Shown one piece after another: positions 30,301-38,695 of a stretch of DNA of 46,961 nt. This DNA is from Paludibacterium purpuratum. Its GTDB lineage: Bacteria > Pseudomonadota > Gammaproteobacteria > Burkholderiales > Chromobacteriaceae. The stretch's first letter is position 1. The number at the start of each line of letters is the position of its first letter. The notes beneath the pieces are model-generated. The model had not been told where the DNA came from, searched no databases, and saw nothing but the letters and a program-made list of their open reading frames with translations. A program made the position numbers and the translations under genes. The stretch covers positions 178,159 to 225,119 of the forward strand of contig NZ_SNZP01000008.1 of assembly GCF_004363805.1 (NCBI RefSeq). The letters run 5' to 3'.

Positions 30301-30887
30301 TCGTCGACCCGCAACAGATTGTCGCGGGTGTCGGCCAGGCGGTTTTCGGTTTCGCGCCGCCGATCCTTATAACGCGATACGCCGGCGGCTTCTTCCAGGT
30401 AGACCCGCAATTCCTCGGGCCGCGCTTCGATGATGCGCGAGATCATGCCTTGCTCGATCACCGCGTAACCACGCGCGCCGACGCCGGTGCCGAGGAACAG
30501 ATCGGTGATGTCCCGGCGCCGCACGACTTGGTTGTTGATCAGGTAACTGGATTCGCCCTGGCGTGTGAGCACGCGCTTGATGGCGACTTCGGCATATTGC
30601 CCCCAGGGTCCGGCAAGCTGGCCGTCCCCGTTGTCGAACACCAGCTCGACCGAGGCGCGCGAAACGGGTTTGCGCGTAGTGGAACCATTGAAGATGACGT
30701 CCTGCATCGACTCGCCGCGCAACTGCTTGGCCGAGGACTCGCCCAGCACCCAACGCACGGCATCGATCACGTTGGATTTGCCGCAGCCGTTCGGGCCGAT
30801 GACCGCCACCAACTGCCCGGGGACAGGAATGGCAGTAGGATCGACAAACGACTTGAATCCAGATAGCTTTATATGCGTTAACCGCAC
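27396..30887 (-). CDS. smc: Chromosome segregation protein Smc
   Basis: An 1163-residue SMC ATPase, which organises and segregates chromosomes as a ring with ScpA/ScpB. The N-terminal head has Walker A GPNGCGKSN at residues 31-39. Two long coiled coils (about 170-490 and 640-1000), rich in Glu, Gln, Ala and Arg, flank a hinge near 500-630 (DWLAQHGLQDAPALWQTL and following). The C-terminal head carries the ABC signature LSGGEKALTAMSL near 1065 and Walker B FCLLDEVDAPLDD near 1092. The start MRLTHIKLSGFKSF is the conserved Smc start. In many relatives smc lies near zipA-ligA; here a redox/transport block separates them. Confidence 0.97.
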   Translation of the reverse strand: MRLTHIKLSGFKSFVDPTAIPVPGQLVAVIGPNGCGKSNVIDAVRWVLGESSAKQLRGESMQDVIFNGSTTRKPVSRASVELVFDNGDGQLAGPWGQYAEVAIKRVLTRQGESSYLINNQVVRRRDITDLFLGTGVGARGYAVIEQGMISRIIEARPEELRVYLEEAAGVSRYKDRRRETENRLADTRDNLLRVDDLRQELARQVDRLTEQAAVAAQYHDLRAALTHKQNLLALARREEAARDEAAARVELARLESEEARLTQALSSLDAELETVRDGHFTAGDRVQAAQQQVFDANAQLARLEEQQRHRQETRARIERDLVQARNDRAGLAAEQSGIAEERDEWRQQCEELHLQLEEAMLRHEDDSGRLPDVETAHAEQETRQNRLSEQYGERVRQRDLASQRVQHLQAARQQAGARLEALRQEQTALNLPSPEALGEAAKGVDDARVALEAVRQRVVADEAKLADLTREREKLDETLNRLRGEMARAEAEVSALSALLSRERDAGALADWLAQHGLQDAPALWQTLQVESNWRVALEAVLAERLTARAGVLPAQAPPPPAPLALVEATAGGSAAGRTDLPSLRDQVRAPAPFDAALDDWLAGVYLADTLTAAQSRRGQLGVGEWLVTPEGHRLGRHSVQFHGEASENGLMAQKARLDQAAARAAELAPALAAAQSQRERVAGQMGMLAEAVRGQKGAVTRLDGELNAATVAHVRLDQAARQGSTRRDAILSESATLREELEMAQEQIFEAGQVIETVAIELETLEEQISEVRAARSQAQSTLAEERERARQAERQIHDIRLRLQAAEQKVAELARRDEARDERDALLAERLAGLAEEAIALEEDDMQEALQTLLAARELAEGELAAARDLLNGLAERMRALSTQQHDINLSLPALREARQNALLAHQEARIAMERYAEELRAAEADEAALLADLGAGVKPGALANEIARLARAVEGLGAVNLAALEELEQARVRGEYLGAQGDDLQQAIATLEAAIQKIDGESRAILQTTFDAVNTKMSEFFPTLFGGGRAELMLTGEDLLDAGVQIIAQPPGKKNSTIHLLSGGEKALTAMSLVFSLFSLNPAPFCLLDEVDAPLDDANTSRFCDLVKQMAERTQFLYISHNRLTMEMAEQLVGVTMQEKGVSRVVAVDIVEALQMRETA

Positions 30888-31018
30888 GACACCCTCGCTC
30901 GCGAGACGCTCGAAACCGTTAGTTTAACAAGGCTGGTCGCGACGTGTGGCGTTCGATTCCGCCCCGCCGCCTGGGCGTTGTAAACGCCTTTGCGCACAGC
31001 CTGTGCCATAATGCAAAA

Positions 31019-31579
31019 ATGAAACCGTTATCGCTCGCAGACCAGTTTCTCATTGCCATGCCCAACATGGCCGACCCGCTTTTCGCCCGCGCACTGGTTT
31101 ACCTGTGCGAACACGGCGAACACGGTGCCATGGGGCTGATCGTCAACAAGCCTTCCGGCATTGCGATGGCTCAACTGTTCGACCAGATCGACCTGCCGAT
31201 GGAGCCCGGCCCGCTCTCCGGCGCCTCGGTGCTGTTCGGCGGCCCGGTTCAGCCCGACCGCGGCTTCGTGCTGCACAGCCCGATCAGCGACTGGCAGTCC
31301 AGCCTGCGCGTCACCGACGACATCATGCTCACCACCTCCAAGGACGTGCTGATCGCGGTATCCGAGCACAAGGGGCCTGAGCGTATCCTGATCACCCTGG
31401 GTTATGCCGGCTGGTCGAGCGGCCAGTTGGAAGAGGAAATCGCCAGCAATGCCTGGCTGACCGTCGAGAGCGACCCGGCCATCATGTTCGACCTGCCGGC
31501 CGAGGAACGCTATGACGCGGCCATGGCGCTTTTGGGCTTCGATCCGTCCCTGCTTTCCGGGGACATCGGTCATGCCTGA
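31019..31579 (+). CDS. yqgE: YqgE/AlgH family protein
   Basis: A 186-residue YqgE/AlgH protein of unresolved function. The family start [20 protein letters not shown] is followed by [25 protein letters not shown] and [16 protein letters not shown]. It commonly precedes ruvX, as here, with an 8-base overlap. I chose ATG 31019, where family similarity begins; no Shine-Dalgarno is visible before it, while a -10-like CATAAT ends only 6 bases upstream, so the message may be very short-leadered or leaderless. An earlier in-frame ATG at 30944 adds 25 non-conserved residues. Confidence 0.93.
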   Translation: MKPLSLADQFLIAMPNMADPLFARALVYLCEHGEHGAMGLIVNKPSGIAMAQLFDQIDLPMEPGPLSGASVLFGGPVQPDRGFVLHSPISDWQSSLRVTDDIMLTTSKDVLIAVSEHKGPERILITLGYAGWSSGQLEEEIASNAWLTVESDPAIMFDLPAEERYDAAMALLGFDPSLLSGDIGHA

Positions 31580-32000
31580 GGGTTGTGCATTGGCCTTCGA
31601 CTTCGGCGAGCGCCGCATCGGCGTCGCCGTGGGCGAATCGCTGGTCGGCATCGCGCATCCGCTGTGCACCATCGATAGCGAAATCACCGACGAACGCTTT
31701 ACGCGCATTGCGGCGCTGATCGACGAATGGCGGCCGCAGTCGCTGGTTGTCGGCCTGCCCACCCATGCAGACGGCACCGAGCACGAAATGACCCGCCTGT
31801 CGCGCCGCTTCGCCAACCGGCTCAAGGGTCGGTTCGCGCTGCCGGTATGGCTGGTGGACGAACGCCACACCTCGTTGTTGGCCGAGTCGCTGCTCAGCGA
31901 GGCTGGTCTCAAAGGGCGCAAGCAGAAGCCGGTGCTGGATCAGGTGGCCGCCCAGGCGATCCTGCAGACCTGGTTCGACATGTCCGGCGAGTCGGTCTGA
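31572..32000 (+). CDS. ruvX: RuvX/YqgF Holliday-junction resolvase-like, pre-16S rRNA nuclease
   Basis: A 142-residue RNase H-like nuclease of the YqgF/RuvX family, implicated in 16S rRNA 5'-end maturation. The first strand carries [14 protein letters not shown] with its catalytic Asp; [15 protein letters not shown] and [11 protein letters not shown] supply further acidic residues, and the C-terminus has [12 protein letters not shown]. Length is normal for the family. ATG 31572 overlaps the end of yqgE by 8 bases, implying translational coupling. The gene is convergent with the rbgA-like GTPase, with only 19 bases between them. Confidence 0.95.
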   Translation: MPEGCALAFDFGERRIGVAVGESLVGIAHPLCTIDSEITDERFTRIAALIDEWRPQSLVVGLPTHADGTEHEMTRLSRRFANRLKGRFALPVWLVDERHTSLLAESLLSEAGLKGRKQKPVLDQVAAQAILQTWFDMSGESV

Positions 32001-32019
32001 CCCTCCTGGCCCCAATCCC

Positions 32020-32952
32020 TCACTCGGCCGTTTTTTTCCCTTGCTTTTCCTTTTCGCGCGCCTCGCGCTCGGCCTGGCGTCGCGCTTCGCGCTCGCGCGC
32101 GGTTTTCAGCCATTCCGTCCACTCTTCCGGCCGCTCGAGCGTCATGCGCCCGGTGGCGCCAGCGCGAAAATCGGTTAACACCACTTCGGCGGCCTTCTGG
32201 ATATTGACCCGGCCGCCGGGGAGCATCGCCCCGCGCTTGCGACCGATGGCCTCCAGCACATCGATGTCCTGCAGACCCTCGATGCTGGCGAGCTTGTAGC
32301 GCTGACACAGCGCGTCGGCATAACGTCGCATCAGATAGTTCAGCAACATCAGGCTGACATCTTCCTCGTCCATGGCATTGCGGCCGATGGCACCGCTGGC
32401 CGCCAGGTTGTAGCCGCCCTCTTCCACCAGGATTTTCGGCCACAGCATGCCCGGCGTGTCGAATAGTTCGAAATCGTCGGCCAACAGAATGCGCTGCTGC
32501 GCCTTGGTAATACCCGGTTCATTGCCGGTCTTGGCGGCTCGGCGGCCGGTCATGGTGTTGATCAGGGTCGACTTGCCGACATTGGGAATACCGCAGATCA
32601 ACACGCGCAGCGGTTTATCGAGCCCACCTCGAGCCGGCACCAGATCGCGGCAGGCAGTAATCAGTTTCTGGGTCGGTGCACGATCGCCGGCATCGAGCGC
32701 CAGCGCGCGGGTATTCGGCTGCGCGTTGTAATGGTCCAGCCACAGACGCGTCACTTGGGGGTCGGCCAGATCCTGCTTATTGAGAATCTTCAAGGCGCGC
32801 TTGCCGCGCGTCAGCTGCGCCAGCATCGGGTTGGCGCTGGAGGCCGGCAGTCGTGCATCAAGCATTTCGATCACAACATCGATATCGGGCACACGCTCGG
32901 CGATGGCCTTCTTCGCCTTGTTCATGTGACCGGGAAACCATTGAATTGCCAT
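32020..32952 (-). CDS. rbgA: Ribosome biogenesis GTPase RbgA/YlqF
   Basis: A 310-residue circularly permuted GTPase of the YlqF/RbgA family, which acts in late large-subunit ribosome assembly. The family start is WFPGHMNKA. The G motifs appear in permuted order: G4 NKQD first, then G1 [10 protein letters not shown] and G3 DTPGML. The C-terminus is lysine- and arginine-rich, suiting RNA contact. It follows the small DUF3820 gene with 2 bases between them, so the two share a transcript. The extreme C-terminal basic tail ([18 protein letters not shown]) is longer than I expect for the family, but that is a minor point. Confidence 0.93.
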   Translation of the reverse strand: MAIQWFPGHMNKAKKAIAERVPDIDVVIEMLDARLPASSANPMLAQLTRGKRALKILNKQDLADPQVTRLWLDHYNAQPNTRALALDAGDRAPTQKLITACRDLVPARGGLDKPLRVLICGIPNVGKSTLINTMTGRRAAKTGNEPGITKAQQRILLADDFELFDTPGMLWPKILVEEGGYNLAASGAIGRNAMDEEDVSLMLLNYLMRRYADALCQRYKLASIEGLQDIDVLEAIGRKRGAMLPGGRVNIQKAAEVVLTDFRAGATGRMTLERPEEWTEWLKTAREREARRQAEREAREKEKQGKKTAE

Positions 32953-32954
32953 GC

Positions 32955-33167
32955 TTAACGCTTTCTAAGAGGGTCCAAAAGTGACATCAATCCATTGTGC
33001 TGCAGCTCGAAAGCCAAGGCCAATAGTCTGCCGATCTCCCCTTGCGGGAAGCCTTGGCGGTCAAACCACGACAAATAGTGGAGCGGCAAGTCGGCAATCA
33101 GCCGCCCTTTGTATTTACCGTAGGGCATCTGGCGGGTGACGAGCAGCATCAGGTCTTCGGTCTGCAT
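32955..33167 (-). CDS. DUF3820-family small protein
   Basis: A 70-residue protein matching DUF3820, a small family of unknown biochemical role found in many proteobacteria. The conserved core is [20 protein letters not shown] followed by [17 protein letters not shown] start at ATG 33167, just before the conserved MQTEDLMLL; the frame is open 36 bases further upstream but without similarity or a good ribosome-binding site. It is the promoter-proximal partner of the rbgA-like gene. Confidence 0.8.
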   Translation of the reverse strand: MQTEDLMLLVTRQMPYGKYKGRLIADLPLHYLSWFDRQGFPQGEIGRLLALAFELQHNGLMSLLDPLRKR

Positions 33168-33299
33168 GGTGAAGAATCTCGGCAAGGATGCGCATTGTGC
33201 CAAAGTTGGCGCGTCATGGCCATGAAAACGCTTTATTTACAGCTGTTTGTTGGATAGTCATCAGCCTCTAGCCCCATCATGCGTTTGACATGGCTCAAG

Positions 33300-33480
33300 C
33301 GAAGCGGGGGTTTGCGCGGACAAGACGCTCGCAGCCGGCTAGCATGGGGCCAGTCACCATCTTGAACCCGGTTGATCCCTCTCCGGCATGCATTCAGGTT
33401 GTTGGCAGCATGGGCAAGTTGCCCGGATTGACGGTTCGCGCAGAGCCGCTGGGGGCATCCCGTCAGGATGCCCCATTTTT
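33300..33480 (+). ncRNA. Candidate structured RNA (6S-like), plus strand
   Basis: A gene-free stretch ending in a textbook intrinsic terminator (33452-33480). Its ends can pair over a long distance: GCGG (33304-33307) with CCGC (33446-33449) and TGCGCG (33313-33318) with CGCGCA (33437-33442). Inside, GGGCCAGTC (33347-33355) is shared with the E. coli 6S RNA sequence as I remember it, and CTTGAACC recalls another 6S segment. A local hairpin GGGC-AAGTT-GCCC follows. Size (about 150-180 nt) fits 6S RNA, which binds sigma-70 holoenzyme. I see no clear promoter, and the resemblance is from memory only, so the identity is tentative. Confidence 0.3.
33452..33480 (+). terminator. Plus-strand intrinsic terminator
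   Basis: A perfect 9-bp stem (GGGGCATCC / GGATGCCCC, loop CGTCA) is followed by ATTTTTATT on the plus strand. It overlaps the last codons of a minus-strand gene but has no T-run on that strand, so it belongs to a plus-strand transcript for which no protein gene is visible. Confidence 0.7.
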
Positions 33481-34098
33481 ATTGCCAGCGCTCAATGCCG
33501 CCATCAGACCGGCCAGCCGTACCCGGCAGCGTTGGCGCAGTATCCGCGACAACTGCGTACCGGCATCGGACGCCGACAAGGCCGACAATTCCCCGGCCGG
33601 CGGCAATGCCCCCCAAGCTCGCAGCACCATGGGCTGAGACGGCACGGAGCCACTGGCACGCAACACCGGTTGCAGCACACATCGATCCTGCGACATGCGG
33701 CGCCCCAAGCGGAGCAAGCGTTGATTGGCTTGCTCCAATACTGCCAACTGTCCGAGTGTGACCTCGACATGCGTCACGCCGAGCAGGAACGCGCGCGCGG
33801 CCAGCCAATCGGCATCGTCGGCAAAATGATTGGGGGAACGGGGACAGTGTTCGTCAAGCCGCCCGGCGGCCAACAACATGGCCAAGCAGCGGATTTCCGG
33901 CAGCGCCGACTCCATGACCACATGGCCGGCCTCGGTCTGGCGCAAGCGCGCAATCTGCGGCGCCACCTGGGCATACGGGCGATAGGCGGCCGACAACGCC
34001 TGCACGTCGGTCACGAGCGCCACCGACCAGAGCGCCTGCGGGCGCTCTGTCAGCGTCGAATCAATCGCGACCTGTCGGTCGCCCATCCATTCTTCCAT
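33463..34098 (-). CDS. Unrecognised 211-residue protein
   Basis: I do not recognise this protein. It is predicted soluble, Ala/Leu/Arg-rich, largely helical, with no signal peptide or membrane helix. Notable stretches are LWSVALVTDVQALSAAYRP, EIRCLAMLLAAGRLDEHC and LEQANQRLLRLGRRMSQD; there are few cysteines and no obvious catalytic motif. The start at ATG 34098 is backed by GAGGGG 9 bases upstream. The stop falls inside a terminator hairpin that acts on the opposite strand. It stands alone, separated from ETF-QO by more than 300 bases. A good ribosome-binding site and normal composition make it a likely real gene. Confidence 0.65.
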   Translation of the reverse strand: MEEWMGDRQVAIDSTLTERPQALWSVALVTDVQALSAAYRPYAQVAPQIARLRQTEAGHVVMESALPEIRCLAMLLAAGRLDEHCPRSPNHFADDADWLAARAFLLGVTHVEVTLGQLAVLEQANQRLLRLGRRMSQDRCVLQPVLRASGSVPSQPMVLRAWGALPPAGELSALSASDAGTQLSRILRQRCRVRLAGLMAALSAGNKNGAS

Positions 34099-34203
34099 GG
34101 TCAAGATCCCCTCTGTCGGTTCAGGGCCCTTGAACGAGTTCTTCAGCTCGTTCAGCGGACTCCCCGGCCCAGGAGAGCATCTGTGTCGTCACTGTGTGAA
34201 AAA

Positions 34204-34235
34204 ACAAATGCCGCCCAGGTCCAGGCGGCATTTGT
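34204..34235 (-). terminator. Terminator-like inverted repeat on the minus strand
   Basis: A perfect 12-bp stem (ACAAATGCCGCC / GGCGGCATTTGT, 8-base loop) is followed on the minus strand by a run of six T. It could end read-through from ETF-QO 190 bases upstream, or a small unannotated transcript. Confidence 0.6.
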
Positions 34236-34388
34236 CGGTATTTTGTCGCTGCTTCGTCAAAACAGACTAGTACCTTGGTGCCGCGCGGAGCTGCGGTACC
34301 AATAGCAATAGCTGTTGTAGGAAAAGGACGAAGTCATCATGAGGCGTATCGTGACCCGCGCAGCGGGGGGCTGTCAAGTCTAAAGTCA

Positions 34389-34409
34389 GGGGCCGAACAG
34401 CTCGGCCCC
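34389..34409 (-). terminator. Hairpin after ETF-QO gene
   Basis: GGGGCCGA / TCGGCCCC with a 5-base loop lies 16 bases beyond the ETF-QO stop on the minus strand. Only a broken T-stretch follows (TGACTTTAG), so termination here would be partial. Confidence 0.45.
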
Positions 34410-34424
34410 CAATCCTTGCCGTCG

Positions 34425-36062
34425 CTACATGTTCGGATAATTCGGCCCACCGCCACCTTCCGGCACGGCCCAGACGATGTTCTGCGTCGGATCCTTGATG
34501 TCGCAGGTTTTGCAGTGCACGCAGTTCTGCGCGTTGATTTGCAGCCGCGCCTTACCGCTTTCCTGCACGATCTCGTACACCCCGGCCGGACAGTAACGCG
34601 TTTCCGGCGCGGCATACTTCGCCAGATTGATGTCGATGGGCACCGACGCATCTTTCAGCCGCAGGTGGATCGGCTGATCTTCGCTGTGGTTGGTGCTGGA
34701 CAGAAATACCGACGACAAGCGGTCGAAGGTCAACACGCCGTCCGGTTTCGGATAATTGATCGGTTCGACCTCGTCGGCCGGCCGCAGACACTCGCTGTCC
34801 TTGTGCCGGTGATGCAGCGTCCACGGCGCTCGACCGCGGAACAGGTAGGTATCGATGGCGGAGTAGAGCATGCCGGCCCACAGGCCATAGCGGAACGACG
34901 GCCGAATATTGCGCACACGGTACAACTCGTCGTACAACCAGCTTTTCCGGTACGCTGCCGCATAACCGACTGCCTCGGCGCCCTCTACCGGCTCAGCTTG
35001 CGACAACAAGGCAAAGACGCTTTCGGCAGCCAACATGCCGGACTTCATCGCCGCATGCGAGCCCTTGATTTTCGGCACGTTCAGGAAACCCGCGGTATCG
35101 CCGATCAGTGCCCCGCCCGGGAAGATCAGCTTCGGCTGCGACTGCAGGCCGCCTTCGTACAGCGCGCGTGCACCGTAGGCGATACGACGGCCGCCCTCGA
35201 ACACGTCGCGGATGGCCGGGTGGGTCTTGAAGCGCTGAAACTCCTCGTAAGGCGACAGGTAGGGATTGTCGTAATCGAGCCCAATGACAAAGCCCACCGC
35301 CACCAGGTTGTCTTCCAGGTGATACAGGAACGACCCGCCATAGGTACTGCGATCCAGCGGCCAACCGATGGTATGGGTGATCTGGCCCGGTTGATGCAGC
35401 GCAGGCTTCACCTCCCAGAGTTCCTTGATGCCGATACCGTAGGTCTGCGGATCGCTGTGGGCGTTGAGCTTGAAACGTTCGAGCAGGGTCTTGGTCAGCG
35501 AACCGCGACAGCCTTCGGCGAACAGGGTCTGTTTGGCCCATAGTTCCATGCCAGGTTGCCAGGCGTCGGTCTTCTCGCCGCCACGGCCGATCCCCATGTC
35601 TCCGGTGGCGACGCCCTTGACCGAACCGTCATCGTGATACAGCACCTCGGCGGCGGCAAAACCCGGGTAGATTTCCACCCCCAGCGCTTCTGCCTGCTGT
35701 CCCAGCCAACGACAGAAATTGCCCAGACTGACGATGTAGTTGCCATCGTTATGCATTTGCGGCGGCGTCGGTAATTGGATCGACTCGTTCTGGGTCAACA
35801 GCAGAAAACGGTCTTCGCGCGCCGGCGTATTCAGCGGCGCGCCCTTCTCTTTCCAGTCGGGGATCAGTTCGTTGAGTGCGCGCGGTTCGACGATGGCGCC
35901 AGACATAATGTGCGCGCCGACTTCGGAGCCTTTCTCCAGTACGCAGACGCTGATTTCGCGTTCGGCCTGGGCGGCCAGCTGCTTGAGGCGGATGGCGGCG
36001 GCAAGACCGGAGGGGCCTGCGCCGACAATCACCACGTCATATTGCATCGATTCGCGTTCCAC
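34425..36062 (-). CDS. Electron transfer flavoprotein-ubiquinone oxidoreductase
   Basis: A 545-residue ETF-QO, a membrane-associated FAD/[4Fe-4S] enzyme that passes electrons from acyl-CoA dehydrogenases, via ETF, to ubiquinone. The FAD motif [10 protein letters not shown] is at residues 11-20; [16 protein letters not shown] and [14 protein letters not shown] are family stretches, and the C-terminal ferredoxin-like cluster motif is [18 protein letters not shown] start at GTG 36062 because AAAGGAG stands 5 bases before it and it gives the family start (V/M)ERESMQYD; longer frames upstream have no such signal. It lies near gcdH and would accept its electrons, so it may be part of the same glutarate-oxidation module. 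Confidence 0.94.
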   Translation of the reverse strand: MERESMQYDVVIVGAGPSGLAAAIRLKQLAAQAEREISVCVLEKGSEVGAHIMSGAIVEPRALNELIPDWKEKGAPLNTPAREDRFLLLTQNESIQLPTPPQMHNDGNYIVSLGNFCRWLGQQAEALGVEIYPGFAAAEVLYHDDGSVKGVATGDMGIGRGGEKTDAWQPGMELWAKQTLFAEGCRGSLTKTLLERFKLNAHSDPQTYGIGIKELWEVKPALHQPGQITHTIGWPLDRSTYGGSFLYHLEDNLVAVGFVIGLDYDNPYLSPYEEFQRFKTHPAIRDVFEGGRRIAYGARALYEGGLQSQPKLIFPGGALIGDTAGFLNVPKIKGSHAAMKSGMLAAESVFALLSQAEPVEGAEAVGYAAAYRKSWLYDELYRVRNIRPSFRYGLWAGMLYSAIDTYLFRGRAPWTLHHRHKDSECLRPADEVEPINYPKPDGVLTFDRLSSVFLSSTNHSEDQPIHLRLKDASVPIDINLAKYAAPETRYCPAGVYEIVQESGKARLQINAQNCVHCKTCDIKDPTQNIVWAVPEGGGGPNYPNM

Positions 36063-36208
36063 CGTTTCTCCTTTGTGCATCGCACTCTGTGGCCCCTTCG
36101 CACCCATTGTTTGTCTTGGCAAAAAATGACGGGATCATGGAGCCTATGACTTATCTGCCCCCAATCATGCTATGAACCCACCTAGTTCGTCAAAAATCAA
36201 ACAAACGT

Positions 36209-37402
36209 TTAAATGATTTCACTCGCTCGAAGTTGTGCGATGGAAACAGCGTCGTAGCCCAATTCGGCCAGGATGGCATCGGTGTGTTCGCCGAGTTTCG
36301 GCGGCACGCGCGCATAGGACACAGGCGTTTCGGACAGCTTGATCGGGCAGCCCACCATCGGCACATCCAGACCGGCATCGTCGACCATATGGATCTCCAG
36401 CCCACGATGTCTGAGCTGCGGATCGGCGAAAGCTTCATCGATGGTATTGATCGGCCCGCTCGGCACGCCGATGCGGTCGAGGATGCCCAGCCAATCGTCG
36501 CGACGCTTGCGGGCAAATTCGGCAGCCAGCAATGGGATCAATGTCTCGCGGTGCTTAACGCGCATGGGGTTACTGACAAAACGCTCGTCGATTGCCCACT
36601 CCGGATGGCCGAGACATTCGACCAATGCGGCGAATTGCCGATCATTGCCGCATGCCAGGATAAAGTGGCCACCGCCATCGCAAGCGAACACCTGGTAGGG
36701 CACGATGTTGGCGTGGGCATTGCCCAGCCTTGGCGGTACCTTGCCGCTGACCAGCCAGTTCGAGTTGACATTGGCCAGCATGGCCACCGCGCAGTCGAAC
36801 AGCGCCATGTCGATATGCTGGCCAAGCCCGGTGCGTGCGCGCGCCAACAGCGCCGCCATGACGGCATTGGCGGCATACAGTCCGGTAAAGACGTCGGTCA
36901 CCGCCACGCCGACTTTATGCGGCTCGCCGTCGGTCGGGCCGGTGATACTCATCAAACCGGACATGCCTTGCAAGATATAGTCGTAACCCGGCAACTCGCT
37001 ATACGGCCCATCCTGGCCGAAGCCTGTGACCGAGCAATACACCAGCCGGGGATTGATGGCCGACAGCGACGCATAGTCGAGGCCGTACTTGGCCAGACCG
37101 CCGACCTTGTAGTTCTCCAACAGCACATCCGCCTCAAGCACCAGTTGGCGCACGATCTCCTGTCCCGCTGGCGTCGCGATATCGACGGTCAACGAGCGCT
37201 TGCCGCGGTTGGTGCAGAGAAAATACGCCGCGGTGCCGTCCGCCAATGCCGGCGGCGCCCACTGACGCGTATCGTCGCCGCTGCCCGGGCGTTCCAATTT
37301 GATCACCTCGGCGCCAAGATCCGCCAGCAGTTGGCCAGCCCAAGGGCCAGCCAATACGCGCGACAAATCCAGCACCTTAATGCCTTCCAATGCACCGGCC
37401 AT
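36209..37402 (-). CDS. CaiB/BaiF family (class III) CoA-transferase
   Basis: A 397-residue class III CoA-transferase. The start LEGIKVLDLSRVLAGPWAG and the stretches EVIKLERPGSGDD, SVTGFGQDGPYSELPGYD and VGVAVTDVFTGLYAANA (bearing the catalytic Asp region) are family hallmarks. It is 16 bases downstream of gcdH in the same orientation. In many bacteria this pair is a succinyl-CoA:glutarate CoA-transferase with glutaryl-CoA dehydrogenase, so glutarate activation is the likely role. That specificity rests on context; the family also includes formyl-CoA and carnitine enzymes. Confidence 0.88.
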   Translation of the reverse strand: MAGALEGIKVLDLSRVLAGPWAGQLLADLGAEVIKLERPGSGDDTRQWAPPALADGTAAYFLCTNRGKRSLTVDIATPAGQEIVRQLVLEADVLLENYKVGGLAKYGLDYASLSAINPRLVYCSVTGFGQDGPYSELPGYDYILQGMSGLMSITGPTDGEPHKVGVAVTDVFTGLYAANAVMAALLARARTGLGQHIDMALFDCAVAMLANVNSNWLVSGKVPPRLGNAHANIVPYQVFACDGGGHFILACGNDRQFAALVECLGHPEWAIDERFVSNPMRVKHRETLIPLLAAEFARKRRDDWLGILDRIGVPSGPINTIDEAFADPQLRHRGLEIHMVDDAGLDVPMVGCPIKLSETPVSYARVPPKLGEHTDAILAELGYDAVSIAQLRASEII

Positions 37403-37418
37403 GATCTTATCCCTCCGC

Positions 37419-38606
37419 TTAGCCGAAGGCCTGGATGCCGGTCTGGGCCCGCCCCAGAATCAACGCGTGCACGTCATGCGTCCCTTCATAGGTGTTCACC
37501 GCCTCCAAGTTCATCACATGGCGAATAACGTGGAATTCGTCAGCGATACCGTTGCCGCCGTGCATGTCGCGCGCCACTCGCGCAATCTCCAGCGCCTTGC
37601 CGCAGTTGTTGCGCTTGATCAGCGAGATCATTTCCGGACTGGCACGCCCCTCGTCCAATAAACGGCCGACGCGCAGCGCGGCCTGCAGCCCCAGCGAGAT
37701 CTCGGTCTGCATATTGGCGAGTTTGAGTTGCACCAGTTGGGTAGCGGCCAGCGGACGACCGAACTGCTGCCGATCCAAGGTGTACTGCCGCGCGGCATGC
37801 CAACAGAACTCGGCCGCGCCCATGCTGCCCCAGGCAATACCGAAGCGCGCTTTGTTCAAGCAGCCGAACGGCCCTTTCAGTCCCTTGACGCCAGGCAGTA
37901 GCGCATCGTCGGCGACCAATACGTCGTCCATCACGATTTCGCCGGTAATCGACGCCCGCAGGCTGAATTTGCCGTGGATCTTGGGCATCGACAGCCCCTT
38001 GAGCCCGCGCTCCAGCAGAAAACCGCGGATCTCGCCCTCGTCGTCCTTGGCCCACACCACGCACAGATCGGCGATCGGGCTGTTGGTAATCCACATCTTG
38101 CTGCCCTTGAGGACATAGCCGCCGTCGACCTTGCGAGCTCGGGTTTTCATGCTCCCCGGATCGGAGCCGGCATCCGGTTCGGTCAAGCCGAAACAACCGA
38201 CCAGTTCGCCGCTCGCCAAGCGCGGCAGGTATTTTTCTTTTTGCTCCGCCGTGCCGTAAGCCCAGATTGGGTGCATCACCAACGAAGACTGCACGCTCAT
38301 CGCCGAGCGGTAGCCGGAATCGACTCGTTCAACCTCGCGCGCCACCAGGCCGTAGGCGACATGCGACAACCCAGCACAACCATAACCGTCGATAGTGCAA
38401 CCGAGCAGGCCAAGCTCCCCCATTTCCGACATGATCTCGCGGTCGAAACGCTCTTCGCGGTTAGCGCTCAACACGCGCGGCATGAGCTGCTCCTGGCAGT
38501 AATCGCGGGCGGTATCGCGCGCCATACGCTCGTCATCGGTTAACTGTTCGTTCAACAGCAGAGCATCGTCCCACGCAAAGGCCGGGCGCTGGGTGGATTG
38601 GGCCAT
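37419..38606 (-). CDS. gcdH: Glutaryl-CoA dehydrogenase
   Basis: A 395-residue acyl-CoA dehydrogenase of the glutaryl-CoA type, which oxidises and decarboxylates glutaryl-CoA to crotonyl-CoA with FAD, passing electrons to ETF. Typical GcdH stretches are [54 protein letters not shown] (with the Arg that sets substrate choice) and [19 protein letters not shown]. The catalytic base is Glu374 in [15 protein letters not shown] 38606 follows AGAGGAGAAA. It lies upstream of the CoA-transferase and is divergent from an iclR-type regulator. It completes the end of lysine/glutarate breakdown. Confidence 0.95.
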   Translation of the reverse strand: MAQSTQRPAFAWDDALLLNEQLTDDERMARDTARDYCQEQLMPRVLSANREERFDREIMSEMGELGLLGCTIDGYGCAGLSHVAYGLVAREVERVDSGYRSAMSVQSSLVMHPIWAYGTAEQKEKYLPRLASGELVGCFGLTEPDAGSDPGSMKTRARKVDGGYVLKGSKMWITNSPIADLCVVWAKDDEGEIRGFLLERGLKGLSMPKIHGKFSLRASITGEIVMDDVLVADDALLPGVKGLKGPFGCLNKARFGIAWGSMGAAEFCWHAARQYTLDRQQFGRPLAATQLVQLKLANMQTEISLGLQAALRVGRLLDEGRASPEMISLIKRNNCGKALEIARVARDMHGGNGIADEFHVIRHVMNLEAVNTYEGTHDVHALILGRAQTGIQAFG

Positions 38607-38695
38607 CTGTTTTCTCCTCTGTTCTGCACTGCAGAATTATGTTTTACTATGCAAAACAAGCCTAGCAACCCAACACCCTACTTGTAAAGTACTTG
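38607..38695. promoter_or_regulatory. Divergent gcdH / iclR control region with inverted repeat
   Basis: The 89-base divergent gap contains a perfect inverted repeat TTCTGC-ACT-GCAGAA (38622-38636) close to the gcdH start, and a looser one, GTTTT-N7-AAAAC (38641-38657). The first is of a size and position that suit an IclR-family dimer acting on gcdH. The assignment to IclR is inference. Confidence 0.5.

Larger units (their letters stand above)
34099..34424. other. Gap with several inverted repeats, no gene seen
   Basis: This 326-base gap holds no convincing gene. It contains GAACGAG-N8-CTCGTTC (34133-34154), the 12-bp repeat at 34204-34235, an imperfect repeat TTGGTGCCGC / GCGGTACCAA (about 34274-34300) and a hairpin just after the ETF-QO gene (34389-34409). 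The promoter of the 211-residue protein should lie here, but I cannot place it with confidence. Confidence 0.5.

Noticed and set aside
33300-33450. 4.5S (SRP) RNA as the identity of the structured region
   Set aside because: The conserved SRP loop words (GGTCAGGTCCGGAAGGAAGC type) are missing.
33290-33637. 115-codon plus-strand frame over the candidate RNA
   Set aside because: It runs through the intrinsic terminator and into the opposite gene; composition is not protein-like.
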